Source of the DNA: Amphibalanus amphitrite
Taxonomy: Eukaryota > Arthropoda > Thecostraca > Balanomorpha > Balanidae
Length of the DNA stretch: 64,000 bases
Reading direction: 5' to 3'
Assembly (NCBI RefSeq): GCF_019059575.1
Contig: NW_024881600.1
Coordinates: 868,001-932,000, forward strand
Shown piece by piece: positions 34,330 through 45,036 of this stretch; the first letter of the stretch is position 1; each line of letters starts with the position of its first letter. Under the pieces are notes generated by a model. It was not told the origin of the DNA. It worked only from the letters and a program-made list of their open reading frames with translations, and ran no database searches. The position numbers and the translations under genes were made by a program.

Positions 34330-35155
34330 GTAACTCGTCCCAGTCTGTGGTCTGTATGAGTCTGGTCAATTTGTCTGCGTCGAGTTTGCTGTAGTCCCAG
34401 ATCGTCCTAGATTGTGTAGGTGAAGTGGATGATGTGAGGCTAGTTGACAGGTAAATGGGGAAGTGGTCCATGTTGCCAAATGAGGACAGAATCCCAGAGC
34501 TTGTAACGATATCTTTGTTGTTGGTTATTGCTAGGTCTCTCAGGTTTGCGACTGTTTCTGTGCGTCTTGTTGGTGATGAGATAAGTTGAGTGAGTTCTAG
34601 CGTATCTAGTGTGTGACTAAACTTAGTATCAAAAGAGGTGATTCTACTGTGACGGATTAAATGGCTACTGTTTTCTAAAAATATATTTCCAGTGTTAAAG
34701 TCCCCGAGTATAAATATTGCTAGTGGTGAAAGCGAGTTGGCAAGAGAAACACTTTCGATGAACCTACAATTGAATTCGTCCAGTCTTTCGGCTGAGAGAC
34801 CTGGTGGAAGATATACACCATAAACTACTATGGATGTTCCGTTCAGTGAAACCTTTGCCCAGACCCAGTCCTCCTCTTCTAGCTCTAAATTTGCTAGTCT
34901 TTTGACAGCCAGGTTTGCCCGCACATATATCGCCGTTCAACCACTGTCTCTATTTCTATTGTGCAGGTAAGGCGTGTGAAAATCGGGTAATTCATAAAGA
35001 CTAGGATGCACGGAGTCGTCTAGTTTTGTTTCACTTGTCATTAAAGTGTCGATGCTGTTGTGGTTGACAAAAGCCGACAATTCGTCTATTTTTGATGGCG
35101 TACTGTTGATGTTCACGTGACATAAATTTAATTGTTTGATGTTTGGTCCTGGATT
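34330..35155 (-). pseudogene. LINE APE-type endonuclease domain
   Basis: N-terminus at 35,155 reads NPGPNIKQLNLCHVNINS, typical of LINE endonucleases. An in-frame TGA at 34,937-34,939 interrupts it, and an upstream TGA lies at 35,168-35,170. Downstream are AIYVRANL, VYGVYLPPG, ILGDFNTG (GDFN catalytic block) and a terminal FGNMDHFPI where a SDH-type block is expected. The domain ends at DELL, where the MITE's TTAA begins. The frame then re-enters RT at 33,141. The change from SDH to MDH and the two stops suggest the copy was already decaying. Confidence 0.88.
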
Positions 35156-35167
35156 TTTCTGGATTTT

Positions 35168-35543
35168 TCACGATTTTACCTTCAGTGAAATCTGACGCTT
35201 GTGTAGCACTCAGATGAAAGATTGTGCGTAATCCTGACAGAGTTTGTTACGAGAGACGCCTATAGTTTGAGGTTTAAAGTCCATGCTACTAAAAGCCTAA
35301 TTTCAGGTGTTTGAAATAATCTTAAACCGACCTGAGACCTCGGAACTCAACTTAAAGGTACTCATCAGAAGCGTCTCGTCTCGTTACTTTGTTTGCTGCC
35401 TCGCCCGTTTCGCTGCGCCTCGAGCTATGGGCTATGGGCTATGGGTTCTCCAGCTATGGGCTGGGAAAGTTACCCCCCTCCCACCCCCCCCCACCCCCCA
35501 CCCAGCAAGTGGTGTGTGGCGAAATACTCCAGCAACTGCCGGT
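35168..35543. other. Spacer with short CTATGGG repeat
   Basis: No gene seen. Near 35,424-35,462 CTATGGG repeats four or five times, followed by C-runs. The 5' side of the LINE is not otherwise identifiable here. Confidence 0.5.
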
Positions 35544-36385
35544 TTTACCCTCGCCCGTATTGGTGTTTTGCTAGCCTCAAACGTATGGGGGGTCCGTTGG
35601 AACCCCCCTTGCCGTTTGGCCCCTGATCGAGCTAGAGCTTCGAGAAAAAACGAGCGTGTTGCTCGTGACGAGAGGAAGCCGGTGATACCCAATTTTAAGG
35701 TCCTAGGTCATTGGGTTGACTTTCCAGGTCAGGTCAATGACCCAAAAGTCGGGAAAATCGGGACCTGTTAGAACATCGTAAAATGAGGTTGCTACGGTTT
35801 TTTCGGGATGCTGATCACGAATTTCATGTTAGTTTTGATCACAGATGATGTCTTAATGCATTTAGGCTTGGTCAGGTCAGGTCAGGTTAGGCCAACCAGT
35901 AGACATCCTGCCAGGTATTCAATGCTAGTACGTGTCAACCGTTACTGACAGCTTCGTAACATGTTACGAAGACACCAAAACGACTTCGTAAATGCTCAAA
36001 TGGTTGCTAAATTCGAAATCAGCTCCTAAAACTAGCATAGAAACATGTAAAACTCGAAGAAGTGAACTGAGGTCATCAAAGGTCAGTGACCTGACCTGAC
36101 CTTCAGGTGACCTTGACGCCCACCATAATGCATGGGACCGGTATCATATCACATGTTTGAACGCCTGAAACCGCAAAAAGACTGCAAACGCGCGGTAATA
36201 CGAGCCGACATACGCCGGATCGCGATTCCGGCCAAACATGGTCTCGAAAAATAGGCCACAGGTCAACGTTCATTTGGGAAAGGATCATGAAATATTAGGG
36301 GTAGGTGTAAAATTGATTGATTCGAGGGTACTGAAAGTTGAATCGGTCCGTTCGATCCCCCTCCCCCTATACGGGCGAGGGTTAA
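35544..36385. mobile_element. TTAACCCTCGC-family MITE, near-complete copy
   Basis: The left edge TTTACCCTCGCCCGTATTGG and the right edge ATACGGGCGAGGGTTAA are inverted; flanks are TTTA and TTAA. A G-run/GTCCGTTGGA/C-run hairpin lies at 35,586. The palindrome CTTCGTAACATGTTACGAAG is at 35,952-35,971. It is 842 bp, in the same orientation as the nested copy at 15,836, and non-coding. Confidence 0.85.
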
Positions 36386-36894
36386 GTAATTTGAATTTCA
36401 TTTGCAGTTTTCAATTTGATTTACGAATTATGTTCCGGCAGCTATTGTCAAAATAAGCAGAATGCAACTCTATGTACCAAGCGCCACTTCGTTCCCCGGC
36501 CCGCAGGGAGCGAGAATGTAACTAGTCAGGCACGGCCTTGGCCGTTTCCTCTGGGGCCGCGCCGTCTGCCGAGGGAGGGGAGACCTTGCCCAGTCTGAGG
36601 GAGGGGGACGACGGCGCCACCGGGACGCCCGTCGCTTCGAGACCAGCGCTCACTGTATAAACAAGCAAAAAACGCTGGCCGTGCAAAGTTTGTCTGTGCT
36701 TTGACAGAGGAGGCATCTAGCGGAATATTTCGTAACTACGAAAACTTCTAACAAAGATGTCGCTTGAAGCGCAGTTGAGATTGTAGGTTTTGATCCAACT
36801 GAAAATTGACATCTCAAGGACGACGAAATAATAAGAATTGATATGAAATGGTTTTGTATGATGCGTACTTTGATTAATGCCATTAATTTTCCAC
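36386..36894. other. No recognisable feature
   Basis: Includes a short GC-rich patch at 36,500-36,650. No gene or termini recognised. Confidence 0.45.
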
Positions 36895-37075
36895 TGCCTT
36901 TTGTGTGAAACGATTTTGTACCTTGCGATTTTGTATGACACGATTTTGTATGTTGCGCTTTTGTATGTTTTGACTGTCCCCTACCCGGCCTGTTTTGTAG
37001 GTTTTGCGCGTTGTATGTTACGATTTTGTATGCTTTGTTGATTGTATGATAAGATTTTGTATGCTTTGATATGGA
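36895..37075 (-). repeat. Second copy of the TACAAAAT short-motif repeat
   Basis: Reverse complement of the first 180 bp of the repeat at 9,233, sharing both the motif units and a non-motif core with 'tgttttgtaggttttgcgcg'. Its boundaries are approximate. Confidence 0.8.
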
Positions 37076-37797
37076 GCCGAACTGAACAGTTCGTCTAAAC
37101 GCCTTGGCAATTACGTAAGGTGTGTGAAATCCACGGTTCGCACATCACAATCACCGCGAAATCTCAACGGCACTTTATTACCTACATATAAGATAGATCT
37201 GAGTGTTTCGGATGTGCTATGCACAGCAACTGCCCAAATGCATCCTGAACATTTTATCAATCGTATATTAATTATCGATACAATCGCAAAGGAATTACGG
37301 CATTGTTTGTCTTGCCTTATACCTATCATTATGTAACTCTTGTCACTTCAGTTTCTTAAAGCAAAGATATGCACGTCCTGTCAATGCCACTTAATTGCAT
37401 TGAACTTGACTAGCTTTAACAAAAATGAATATTGCTAAATGCTAATTCCTGTTTATGTACTTCCTTGTCTGAGTGTTGTCATCAATGACTGGCTGTGGCT
37501 TACACCAGACTGAACAAACCAGTTTGTAGCACTTGTATGTCCACTTGCACTGGTTTTTCGGGCAGTGCATTGTCTCACGGATGGATACCGATCCGAGCAT
37601 CCGATCGTTACATCTGCGTAGCCATCTAAGACGTAACATCTGCGGTTTGACATTGTCCTGTCGTACCACACAGGATTTATTTGACCGGCTTCTATTCCAG
37701 TGTGTGATCTGCATGCTTATATCGTTGCATTGTTCTGAATGCGGTTCCAGTAGCGAGATTTACTGGTTGTTTGACACTGTCTTACGCAGCCTGACAA
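37076..37797. other. No confident feature
   Basis: A Cys-rich minus-strand frame of 90 codons at 37,442-37,714 (CPKNQCKW...C...C...C) is present but I do not recognise it. Other content is unremarkable. Confidence 0.35.
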
Positions 37798-38069
37798 TAG
37801 CCGTTTTCACGACGGCCATCTGGTACACATTTGGTGCACATTTGGTACAGGTTAGGTGCAGATTTAGTCAAATTAGGTTCAGTGTATCTCTCAGTAGCTA
37901 TCAGTTAGGGTTGCGCTAATTGCTTATATGCCTGTTTTGTCATATTATCAGAGAGTATCATCGATCAAAACACTGAAATAAAGATGAAGATATTTGCCGT
38001 AAAAGAGATAAGGTGCAGATTTGGTCAAATTAGGTGCACTCGCCAAATAGCCCGTCGTGAAAACGGCTA
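37798..38069. mobile_element. TA-flanked MITE with GCCGTTTTCACGACGG ends
   Basis: TAGCCGTTTTCACGACGG at 37,798 is the exact inverse of the sequence ending at 38,069, with TA as the presumed target. The element is 268 bp between the TAs. The motif 'ggtgcagattt-gtcaaattaggt' occurs twice inside. Mariner-type by target only; no coding sequence. Confidence 0.9.
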
Positions 38070-38407
38070 ATATGTACTGACAAAGCTGCAGTCACTTGTG
38101 GTCTCCTGTAGGTACTTATTTTTCATTGAAACCCCCTGACCCCTCCATTGTTTTTATCTACTTCCTTCTGTTCTGGTCGGTAAATTTCTCTGATAGTCCC
38201 CTGTACATACATACTGTCTGATGGTTTTTCTTTGACCATTCACGTCCCAGTCTGATGATTTGCCTTTGATTCTCCTCAGTCCCTGTCTGACGGTTTCATC
38301 TGACCTTCCCTGTCTTGTCTGCTAGTTTCCTCTGACCATCACTAGTCCAAGTCTGAGTCTATCGGTCTGTCTCTGACGGTCTCCCTCCATACGACAGCTC
38401 TCCAGCC
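38070..38407 (+). promoter_or_regulatory. Upstream region of the chitin-binding gene
   Basis: Holds degenerate 'gtctgaNggtttc-ctctgacc' steps of about 50 bp up to the ATG at 38,408. No TATA box is evident. A promoter is expected here only from position. Confidence 0.3.
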
Positions 38408-38543
38408 ATGTCTACCGCCGCCATCCGCCTATCGGTGCTCCTGGCTCTGGTCGGCTGTTGGGCCGGCTCGTCCCAGGCACAGGACACCCTCTGTCGCGTC
38501 ACTCCCGACGATCCAGACGGCGACTGTATCATCGGCGAGGCCC
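38408..38543 (+). CDS. Chitin-binding cuticle-type protein, exon 1 (signal peptide)
   Basis: The ATG at 38,408 in a ccagccATGT context opens 45 codons plus one base. Residues 1-24 are a clear signal peptide (MSTAAIRLSVLLALVGCWAG then SSQA), with predicted cleavage before QDTLC, so the product is secreted. The mature start is acidic (TPDDPDGDC). The exon ends at a strong donor, GTAAGT at 38,544. The open frame beyond the donor is proline-rich noise from the intron. The phase fits exon 2 at 39,193 exactly. This is the only host gene I can support in the window; the gene name is not certain. Confidence 0.75.
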
Positions 38544-39192
38544 GTAAGTCGCCCCCGCCCCCGCCCCCGCCTCCACCCGGCACGGCCCCACAACTCGGCT
38601 TAGTGGTCCGGGCCCGGCTGCTGCTGCAGGGAGAGCTGCGTTACACAAGCTGTCTAGACGGGTCCCAAAAGAGAGGGAGAAGCATACAAGATTGAACAGA
38701 GAATAGAATGATAGGTGGGGCACATAATAGAAGAGGAAATGGCATCCTCTGCCGTATTGTGAGCTATGACTCGAGAACGCCGGCGAGTTGTAAGGTATCC
38801 GTCAACTCAAAAACTGGCAACTACCCAAAGGCGTGAAAGTGTTCGGTCAGATATGGTGTAACGATGTGACCCGCAATTTAGCAATGCATTTTTGCAAGCG
38901 TGTTTTTCAGGCGACAATAACTGCAGGAGAAGATTCCAGCAACTGACATTACAGTTCTGTAATTGATGGCAATGACTTTGGTTGGCTTCAGCAGCAGTAA
39001 AAACCTTAGCACAAGGCATATCATTGCATTCTTCATGATGGTAATGATAACCATGCTCGTTACTTAACTTAATGCACAAGTGCATAACTGCATAGTGCAC
39101 AGCGACTGTTACACTGCTACTATCGTCATGTGATATTGTTAACAAACTGTGACGCCACAGTGACCTCACTGAACTCTGACGCGTCTCGCCAG
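38544..39192 (+). other. Intron 1 of the chitin-binding gene
   Basis: 649 bp with GTAAGT donor and a pyrimidine-containing CTCGCCAG acceptor at 39,185-39,192. Starts with a CCCCCGC repeat; otherwise unremarkable. Confidence 0.72.
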
Positions 39193-39293
39193 GGGTGGAC
39201 TATCCGACTCTGCTGGCGCGGCCGCCGACATCCTTCAACTGCGACGAGTACGAGTACCCGGGCCTCTACGCTGACGTCGAGGCGGACTGCCAG
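39193..39293 (+). CDS. Chitin-binding cuticle-type protein, exon 2 (CBM14 start)
   Basis: 101 bp which, joined to the last base of exon 1, gives 34 codons: a VDYPTLLARPPTSF linker, then CDEYEYPGLYADVEADCQ. The two cysteines are 15 residues apart, and the G-x-YAD-E-x-CQ pattern matches the first part of a type-2 chitin-binding (peritrophin-A/CBM14) domain as seen in CPAP1-type cuticular proteins. The exon ends CAG with donor GTGAGT at 39,294, phase 0. The remaining four domain cysteines must be in a later exon, and I found none before 64,000. The product would bind chitin in cuticle or peritrophic matrix. Confidence 0.75.
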
Positions 39294-40681
39294 GTGAGTG
39301 GTGACGTAACGTCAGCTGACGTGACGTCACACAGGGTGGCAGTGACGTCAGGTGACCGGTAAGGTCGCCGGCGGCCGCACGTGCGCAAATCTATTGGCCG
39401 TATCGGGCAAAGTGGTCTGACGGCTTCCATACGGGATAATCCTCGGGGCACCGAGACTTTTGAGTGGTAGCACGTCAGCGCCGATTGCCTCAGCACCGGC
39501 AACACTTCTCGCGTAAAATTGTGGTGTGTGTTTGATGCGTTATCGCACTCACCTCGTAATATTTCGTCGAATGTATTCACCAAAGTCACTTTTACTTATC
39601 TCTTGCTTCATTGGTTTATATAATGCCTGCTTATCTTATAGGGAGAATTGATGTAGCGGTCGTGACAACTCCCATTGGGTCACGGAGTGGCCCATAGTGT
39701 GTTATTAGGCTCGTGCACGTGCAGTGGCCGGTCGGCGGCTCGCGCTCGGCACCGTGCCCACCCCAGGGGTGAAGGATGCAGGGGAGGGGGACTGTGTCAC
39801 AGGCTGCAAACTGTCGCCGTAAATCTCCCACTTGAGTTACACCTTGACCAAATCGGCCACGGCCTTGGCAACAAACATCGCATGTGCAATATCTGCTCAT
39901 AAAGTATTTCCATGGATTATTGTGCGAGTAACTAAACAATTAAGTTGTATGTTCAATGCTCAAAACAAATGAAATAGGTACAGCAAAAATGGCAAATTAG
40001 CGATCGGATTATGCCAATCTTATAAACGCGTAAGCTGTTATTAAATTAAATACTCCACGAATGCCACATGCCACAACCGCTAACACCAATCTGCTATATC
40101 TCATGGAAGCTGCATCGATATGCCAAGAAGGCTGCTAACGGCGGCGTTCCTATAATGTGCATTTCGGGAGGATCAAGTGCCACCAAGGCCGCCCCTGGCC
40201 CCGCGCGCCGGCCCCAGCACTGAGCTGGCACCGTGTAATGCTATGTTGGCCAGACAGCGCTACCTATTAACCCTCATCCCCGACGATTAGTGTACGTTCT
40301 CAAGGATTAGCGTCCGATGAGGTACCAATCGACGGGATGGCACAACAGCTACATGCATGCTCTGGCTGCAGAGTAAATTGTAGGGGTTAGGGGGCGTGAC
40401 AGTGACCCCCAGCTGATGAGCGGACACGCTTCCCTTTCACAGCGAGATGAGGCTGAATACTCTGTAAATCCACTGAATGGCACAAGGTTTGTGTGTCGTG
40501 AATACACCTCAGTGTATTTGCTGTTGTGATTTATTTCATTGGGTTACCTTCGCCGGCACCGAACAGTTCTGGAAAACGGCGCTGCTGAAGTCGTGATTTT
40601 TTGGTGATGCTTTTGCAAACAGAAATGATATATTGCAAAGATGTCATGCCGCTGTGGTTAAATTGCTTTGTTGCGCGTCTA
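39294..40681. other. Presumed intron 2 sequence
   Basis: No further exon recognised. Several TGACGTCA-type sites lie at 39,300-39,360. At 40,267 TTAACCCTCATC resembles a TTAA MITE left end, but no partner end was found. Confidence 0.45.
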
Positions 40682-40836
40682 CAGAGGCGGATCCAGCTCA
40701 GAGTTTTCGGGGGGGGGCAAACCATAACAATTAATCGATTCTTTCCATGCATCGTCCATAGGCGTAATGCTAAAATTATGCCGTTTGGGGGGGCAAATGC
40801 CCATTTTGCCCCCCCCCCCACCTGGATCCGCCACTG
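40682..40836. mobile_element. hAT-type MITE, 155 bp
   Basis: The ends are CAGAGGCGGATCCAG and CTGGATCCGCCACTG. The flanking 8-bp duplication is CGCGTCTA (40,674-40,681) and CGCGTCGA (40,837-40,844), one mismatch. 8-bp duplications and CAG...CTG ends are hAT hallmarks. Two G-run/C-run tracts lie inside. Confidence 0.9.
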
Positions 40837-41878
40837 CGCGTCGAGGTGTATACTTTAGAACAATGTCCAGATAGATGTCACTTTCCTATTTGACTGTCCC
40901 TCGACGGGAGTTAACTAGATCATCTTAGTCTCGTCACGGTACAGCTTGTGAGCACGTACGTACGTAGGGGAAGTTGGGGCAATGCCGGAGTTGGGGCAAA
41001 GCCGAAATTCGAGATATTTCGAAAACCGTACGACATGGATGCCACCTGTCAGTGATGCTCTGAAGCTTAAGTGACTACCAATTATCGCATGTTTGTTACC
41101 AGTCGTCATTCGGAATACTTCGGCTGTGAGGGCGCCAAGAGCGTTTTCAAGGTACGTTTCCTTTGTACTACATGCGTCTTCGAAGCTGCATTTCCTACTC
41201 ATTATGCTACCGTTTGTCTGGCCAATTCGGTCAAGTACCTAATCTTCAGCACGTCTTTGCACAAGTGTGCTGCCTATTTGAAATTTATGCAGCACGTTGA
41301 AAAGTTATGGGCCTGCAAATGAAAGTATGGCTGGCTGGGGTAATGCCGAAAACGTGCAATTACGCGCGTTAAAACACGCTACGTGAACTTTACCGCTGTA
41401 GAATGGCAACGCGTATTTTTAGTCACACAAATTACACTTTTAAAGGAAGACTGCCACCTTCAAAAAGTTTTCTCAGATCGGCCTATGATTTATTCCCTGG
41501 ACAAAACAAAATTTTAGAATTCACCTGACAAAGTATCATCACGTGAATCGCGAAAAAAATTGTCGATTATCATACAATTATCAATCGGTTAATGTCTAGC
41601 GACAATGTTTACACATCACTAGACTTCAAGGTCATAAGATTTTATTTGAAAAAGTAAGGTATTTTATGATTTACTAATACTAGAGGTACAGGTTTACGCG
41701 ATAACTGTATGTTTTGATATGTATGATTAACGGATGCATTAGTTTGCGTGTAGAAACTTGCATTTTTATTGGTATTATTTGTGAAGAACTGGGTAACTGC
41801 TTTTAATTGAACTAAGTATGATGGTGATGCATGCAAGTTGTTCGAGCCCTTTGTAAGTTAGGATGTTACTCAATTCAA
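40837..41878. other. Mostly unassigned; one MITE-like left end
   Basis: At 40,966 TAGGGGAAGTTGGGGCAATG resembles the left terminus of the 12,178 MITE, and 'ggggtaatgccgaaa' recurs at 41,338, but no right terminus is seen. The rest holds nothing recognisable. Confidence 0.45.
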
Positions 41879-42623
41879 CCCTACCCTACCCTACCCTACC
41901 CTACCCTACCCTACCCTACCCTACCCTACCCTACCCTACCCTACCCTACCCTACCCTTACACTACCCTACCCTACCCTACCCTACCCTACCCTACCCTAC
42001 CCAACCCTACCCTACCCCTACACTACCCTACCCTACCCTACCCTACCCTTACACTACCCTACCCTACCATACCATACCCTTCCCTACCCTTACCCTTACC
42101 CCTACCCCTACACTACCCTACCCTACCCTACCATACCATACCCTACCCTACCCTACCCTCCCCTACCCTACCCTACCCTACCCTTACACTACCCTACCCT
42201 ACCCTTACCCTACCCTACCCTACCCCACCCCTACCCTACCCTACCCTACCCTACCATACCCTACCCTACCATACCCTACCCCTACACTACCCTACCCTAC
42301 CCTTCCCTTCCCTACCCTACCCTAACCTTACACTACCCTACCCTACCCTACCCTCACCCTACCCTACCCTACCCTACCCCTACCCTACCCTACCCTACCC
42401 TATCCTACCCTTACACTACCCTACCCTACCCCTACCCTATCCTACCCCTTCCCTACCCTACCCTAGTCCCTACACTACCCTACTACCCTACCCTACCTTA
42501 CCCTACCCTACCCTTACACTACCCTACCCTACCCTACCCTTACCCTACCCTACCTTACCCTACCCTACCTTACCCTACACTACCCTAACCTACCCTACCC
42601 TACCCTACCCTACCCCTACACTA
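41879..42623. repeat. (CCCTA)n tract
   Basis: About 745 bp of CCCTA pentamers with variant steps such as CCCTTACACTA. On the other strand this is TAGGG. It differs from the TTAGG repeat common at arthropod telomeres. It ends exactly where the macrosatellite begins (CACTA then GGCCCGGG). Confidence 0.96.
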
Positions 42624-45036
42624 GGCCCGGGCAGCGCTTGTCGAACAGCACTGCGGATCCGAAGGTTGGGACTTTAATTGTGAAAAACCGCCCGCCCGCC
42701 GCCAAACGCAAACACCGCAAAACGCACGCCTAAAACGCAAACGCAAACTTCGCAAAAAAAAAACAATCGCCCGCCCGCCGAAAACCGCAGAAAAAACGCA
42801 AAAAACGCCGCAAAAAAGCCCGTCCGCCGCAAAACGCAAACACCGAAAAAAAAACGCAAACACCGCCGCCTCAAAAAACGCCCGCATCGCCCGCCGCCAA
42901 CGGCGAAACGGCGCAAAAAAAACGGCCGCCCGCCGCAAACCGCAACAACGCAAATAACGCCCGGCCGCCGGCAACCGCAAAACGCCGCAAAAAACGGCCG
43001 CCCGCCGCAAACCACAAAAAACGCCGCAAAAAACGGCCGCCCGCCGCAAACCGCAACAACGCCGCAAAAAAACGGCCGCCCGCCGCAAACCGCAAAACGC
43101 CGCAAAAAAAACGGCCGCCCACCGCAAACCGCCGCTGAAACGGCCGTCCGCCGCCAAACGCAAACACCGCAAAAACACCCGCATCGCCCGCCCGCCCGCC
43201 GCCAAACACAAAAACCGCAAAAAACGCAAACACCGCCGCAAAAAACGCCCGCAACGCCCGCACGCCCGCCGCCAACCGCAAAACGCCGCAAAGAACGGCC
43301 GCCCGCCGCCAAACGCAAACACCGCCAAAAACGCAAAAACGGCCGCCCGCCGTCAAACGCAAACACCGAAGAAACGCAAACACCGCCGCAAAAAAAGCGC
43401 CCGCCGTAGGCAAAACGCAAACACTGACGCATTAAGACAAATATGGCGCCCTGCGGCAAATGTGGTGCATTCATATCTGCCGTTTAAGCAGCCATCCCTT
43501 AATTACAGCGCATCCTAATCGTCCAATGTTCGACAAAGTTACGCACATTCTGCGCTTTGCGGCAAAAATGGCGCTTTGAGACAAACGTGGCGCACTGCAA
43601 CAAACATGGCGCATTCGTTCATGTCGCTTAACAATTCATCCATCCACCAAATTTGAACCCAATCGGACCATATTTGAGAAAGTTATGGACGTTTGAATAT
43701 TTCACGATAAAATATCTCCGCAAAGGAGGAGCCCAGCTGAATACGTGTGCCACGTGACCACTGGTGATGAAAGCAGGACCTGTCCCCTCACCGACTGACC
43801 CAATTTAGTGTTCTTGGCTGGTTCTGTTTCCACGTTATACGGCCACCAGTTGGACAAAACACCATTATGTTGGAGGTACTCGGCTCAAACACGTGGCCAC
43901 GTGGCACGTGCCAGACCTTTGACAGCTTAACGGCTCACGCCACGTCATGACCAATATAAGTGGCCATCGGCATGTAAAAGATGACCCCGGCCGGTGTCAC
44001 CGTCTCTGAAGAGTGGACGGCTAAACTTGAAAAACGGGAAAATTTAGGGAAATTTCACCTTTCTAATATATAATTTCCCTAGAATTTTAAATTTTTCATT
44101 TTACAAAAAATCCGAGATAGCAGTTTTCTAGCACCGTTCATTCTCTGTCTATACCCGTTTTCAGATCGACTCTATCATAAAAACTGACGGCCTGACGGCT
44201 ATTTCCCCCATTCCTTGCATTTCACAATGCGAGTGTATTTAAGAACAAAAATTGACCCCGTGCCACGGCACGTGCAATAGCACGTGCGCCACATGACCAC
44301 CAGTGCTACAAGCTGGACTCATCTGCTCACCGGCTGCACTGATTTGGTGTCGCTAGATGAAGTCGTTTCCACGCCATAGGACCCCCAGTTGGTCAATGTC
44401 GGATTTTCCCGGAGGTTACCCCATCAAACACGTTTGCACGTGGCACGTGCTTTTCAATCGCCCCATATCTGACCCATACCACGTGGTAGCCGACACCCCG
44501 GGGCACAACATATTGGAACATTTTCAAAATCTAACGTGGAAATTTTTGGCAAAATCGATTTGAAAATAATTTTTCGAATTCGCCTTAGGCTCAACATGGG
44601 GTAACTATCCGTCCCGATTACCCCAAGGAAGTATAATTATATTTTAAACGGCATCCACCGGCAGGTGGAGTCCCGACCCGAGAACCCATCCTAAAAAAAA
44701 AAATCCATTTCTAACGTGGCGTTTTTGCGCAAATCGCATTTTAAATTTTTCCCCATGTTAACCTTATGGGAAAATGCACGTGCCGATTACCCCAAAACAG
44801 GTTAATTATATTTCAAGCGACCGATGCCAGCCGGTAGCTCCCCCATAGGGGACCAAACGCTGAAAATGGCAAGAAATTCTACCGTGCCGTTTTTGCGGGA
44901 GTCAAAATGTCCCAAATCGCGGCAGAAACGCTAAACACCCCCCTAGAGAGGAAGCTCAGGTTGGGATTTTCAATAGAAAATCACAATTCTAAAGAATAGT
45001 GATTTGTCTTTATTGAAAAGTCCCAACCTTCGGATA
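42624..45036 (+). repeat. Macrosatellite unit 1
   Basis: Full unit, 2,413 bp; T-poor block about 42,690-43,430. It retains an intact CACGTG in the 'accacgtggtagcc' site that is CATGTG in several other units. Confidence 0.93.

Larger units (their letters stand above)
24585..35167 (-). mobile_element. CR1/L2/Jockey-type LINE with two insertions
   Basis: One minus-strand non-LTR retrotransposon: endonuclease (35,155-34,330), reverse transcriptase (33,141-31,461), then C-terminal domain (25,575-24,821) and a 3' (GTT)n tail at 24,585-24,610. Two later insertions split it: a MITE at 33,142-34,329 and a foldback element at 25,576-31,460. Both have target duplications that leave the LINE frame continuous if each duplication is counted once. 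Without them the LINE portion is about 3.5 kb, suiting a single EN-RT ORF. No ORF1 is seen, so the copy may be 5' truncated. Stops at 35,168-35,170 and 34,937-34,939 show decay. Confidence 0.9.

Noticed and set aside
37442..37714. Cys-rich 90-codon minus-strand frame as a transposase zinc domain
   Set aside because: The cysteine spacing did not match a family I can name; left unassigned.
38544..38695. Exon 1 of the cuticle-type gene continuing with a poly-proline stretch
   Set aside because: A strong GTAAGT donor precedes it and the exon 2 phase fits only if splicing occurs there.
41831..42588. Frames of 164 and 241 codons rich in Tyr, Pro, Thr and Leu
   Set aside because: Translation of the (CCCTA)n tract, a pentamer with no stop codons; not a gene.
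41879..42623. Calling the CCCTA tract a telomere
   Set aside because: It is interstitial in this window, a pentamer unlike TTAGG, and followed by 21 kb of other repeat.
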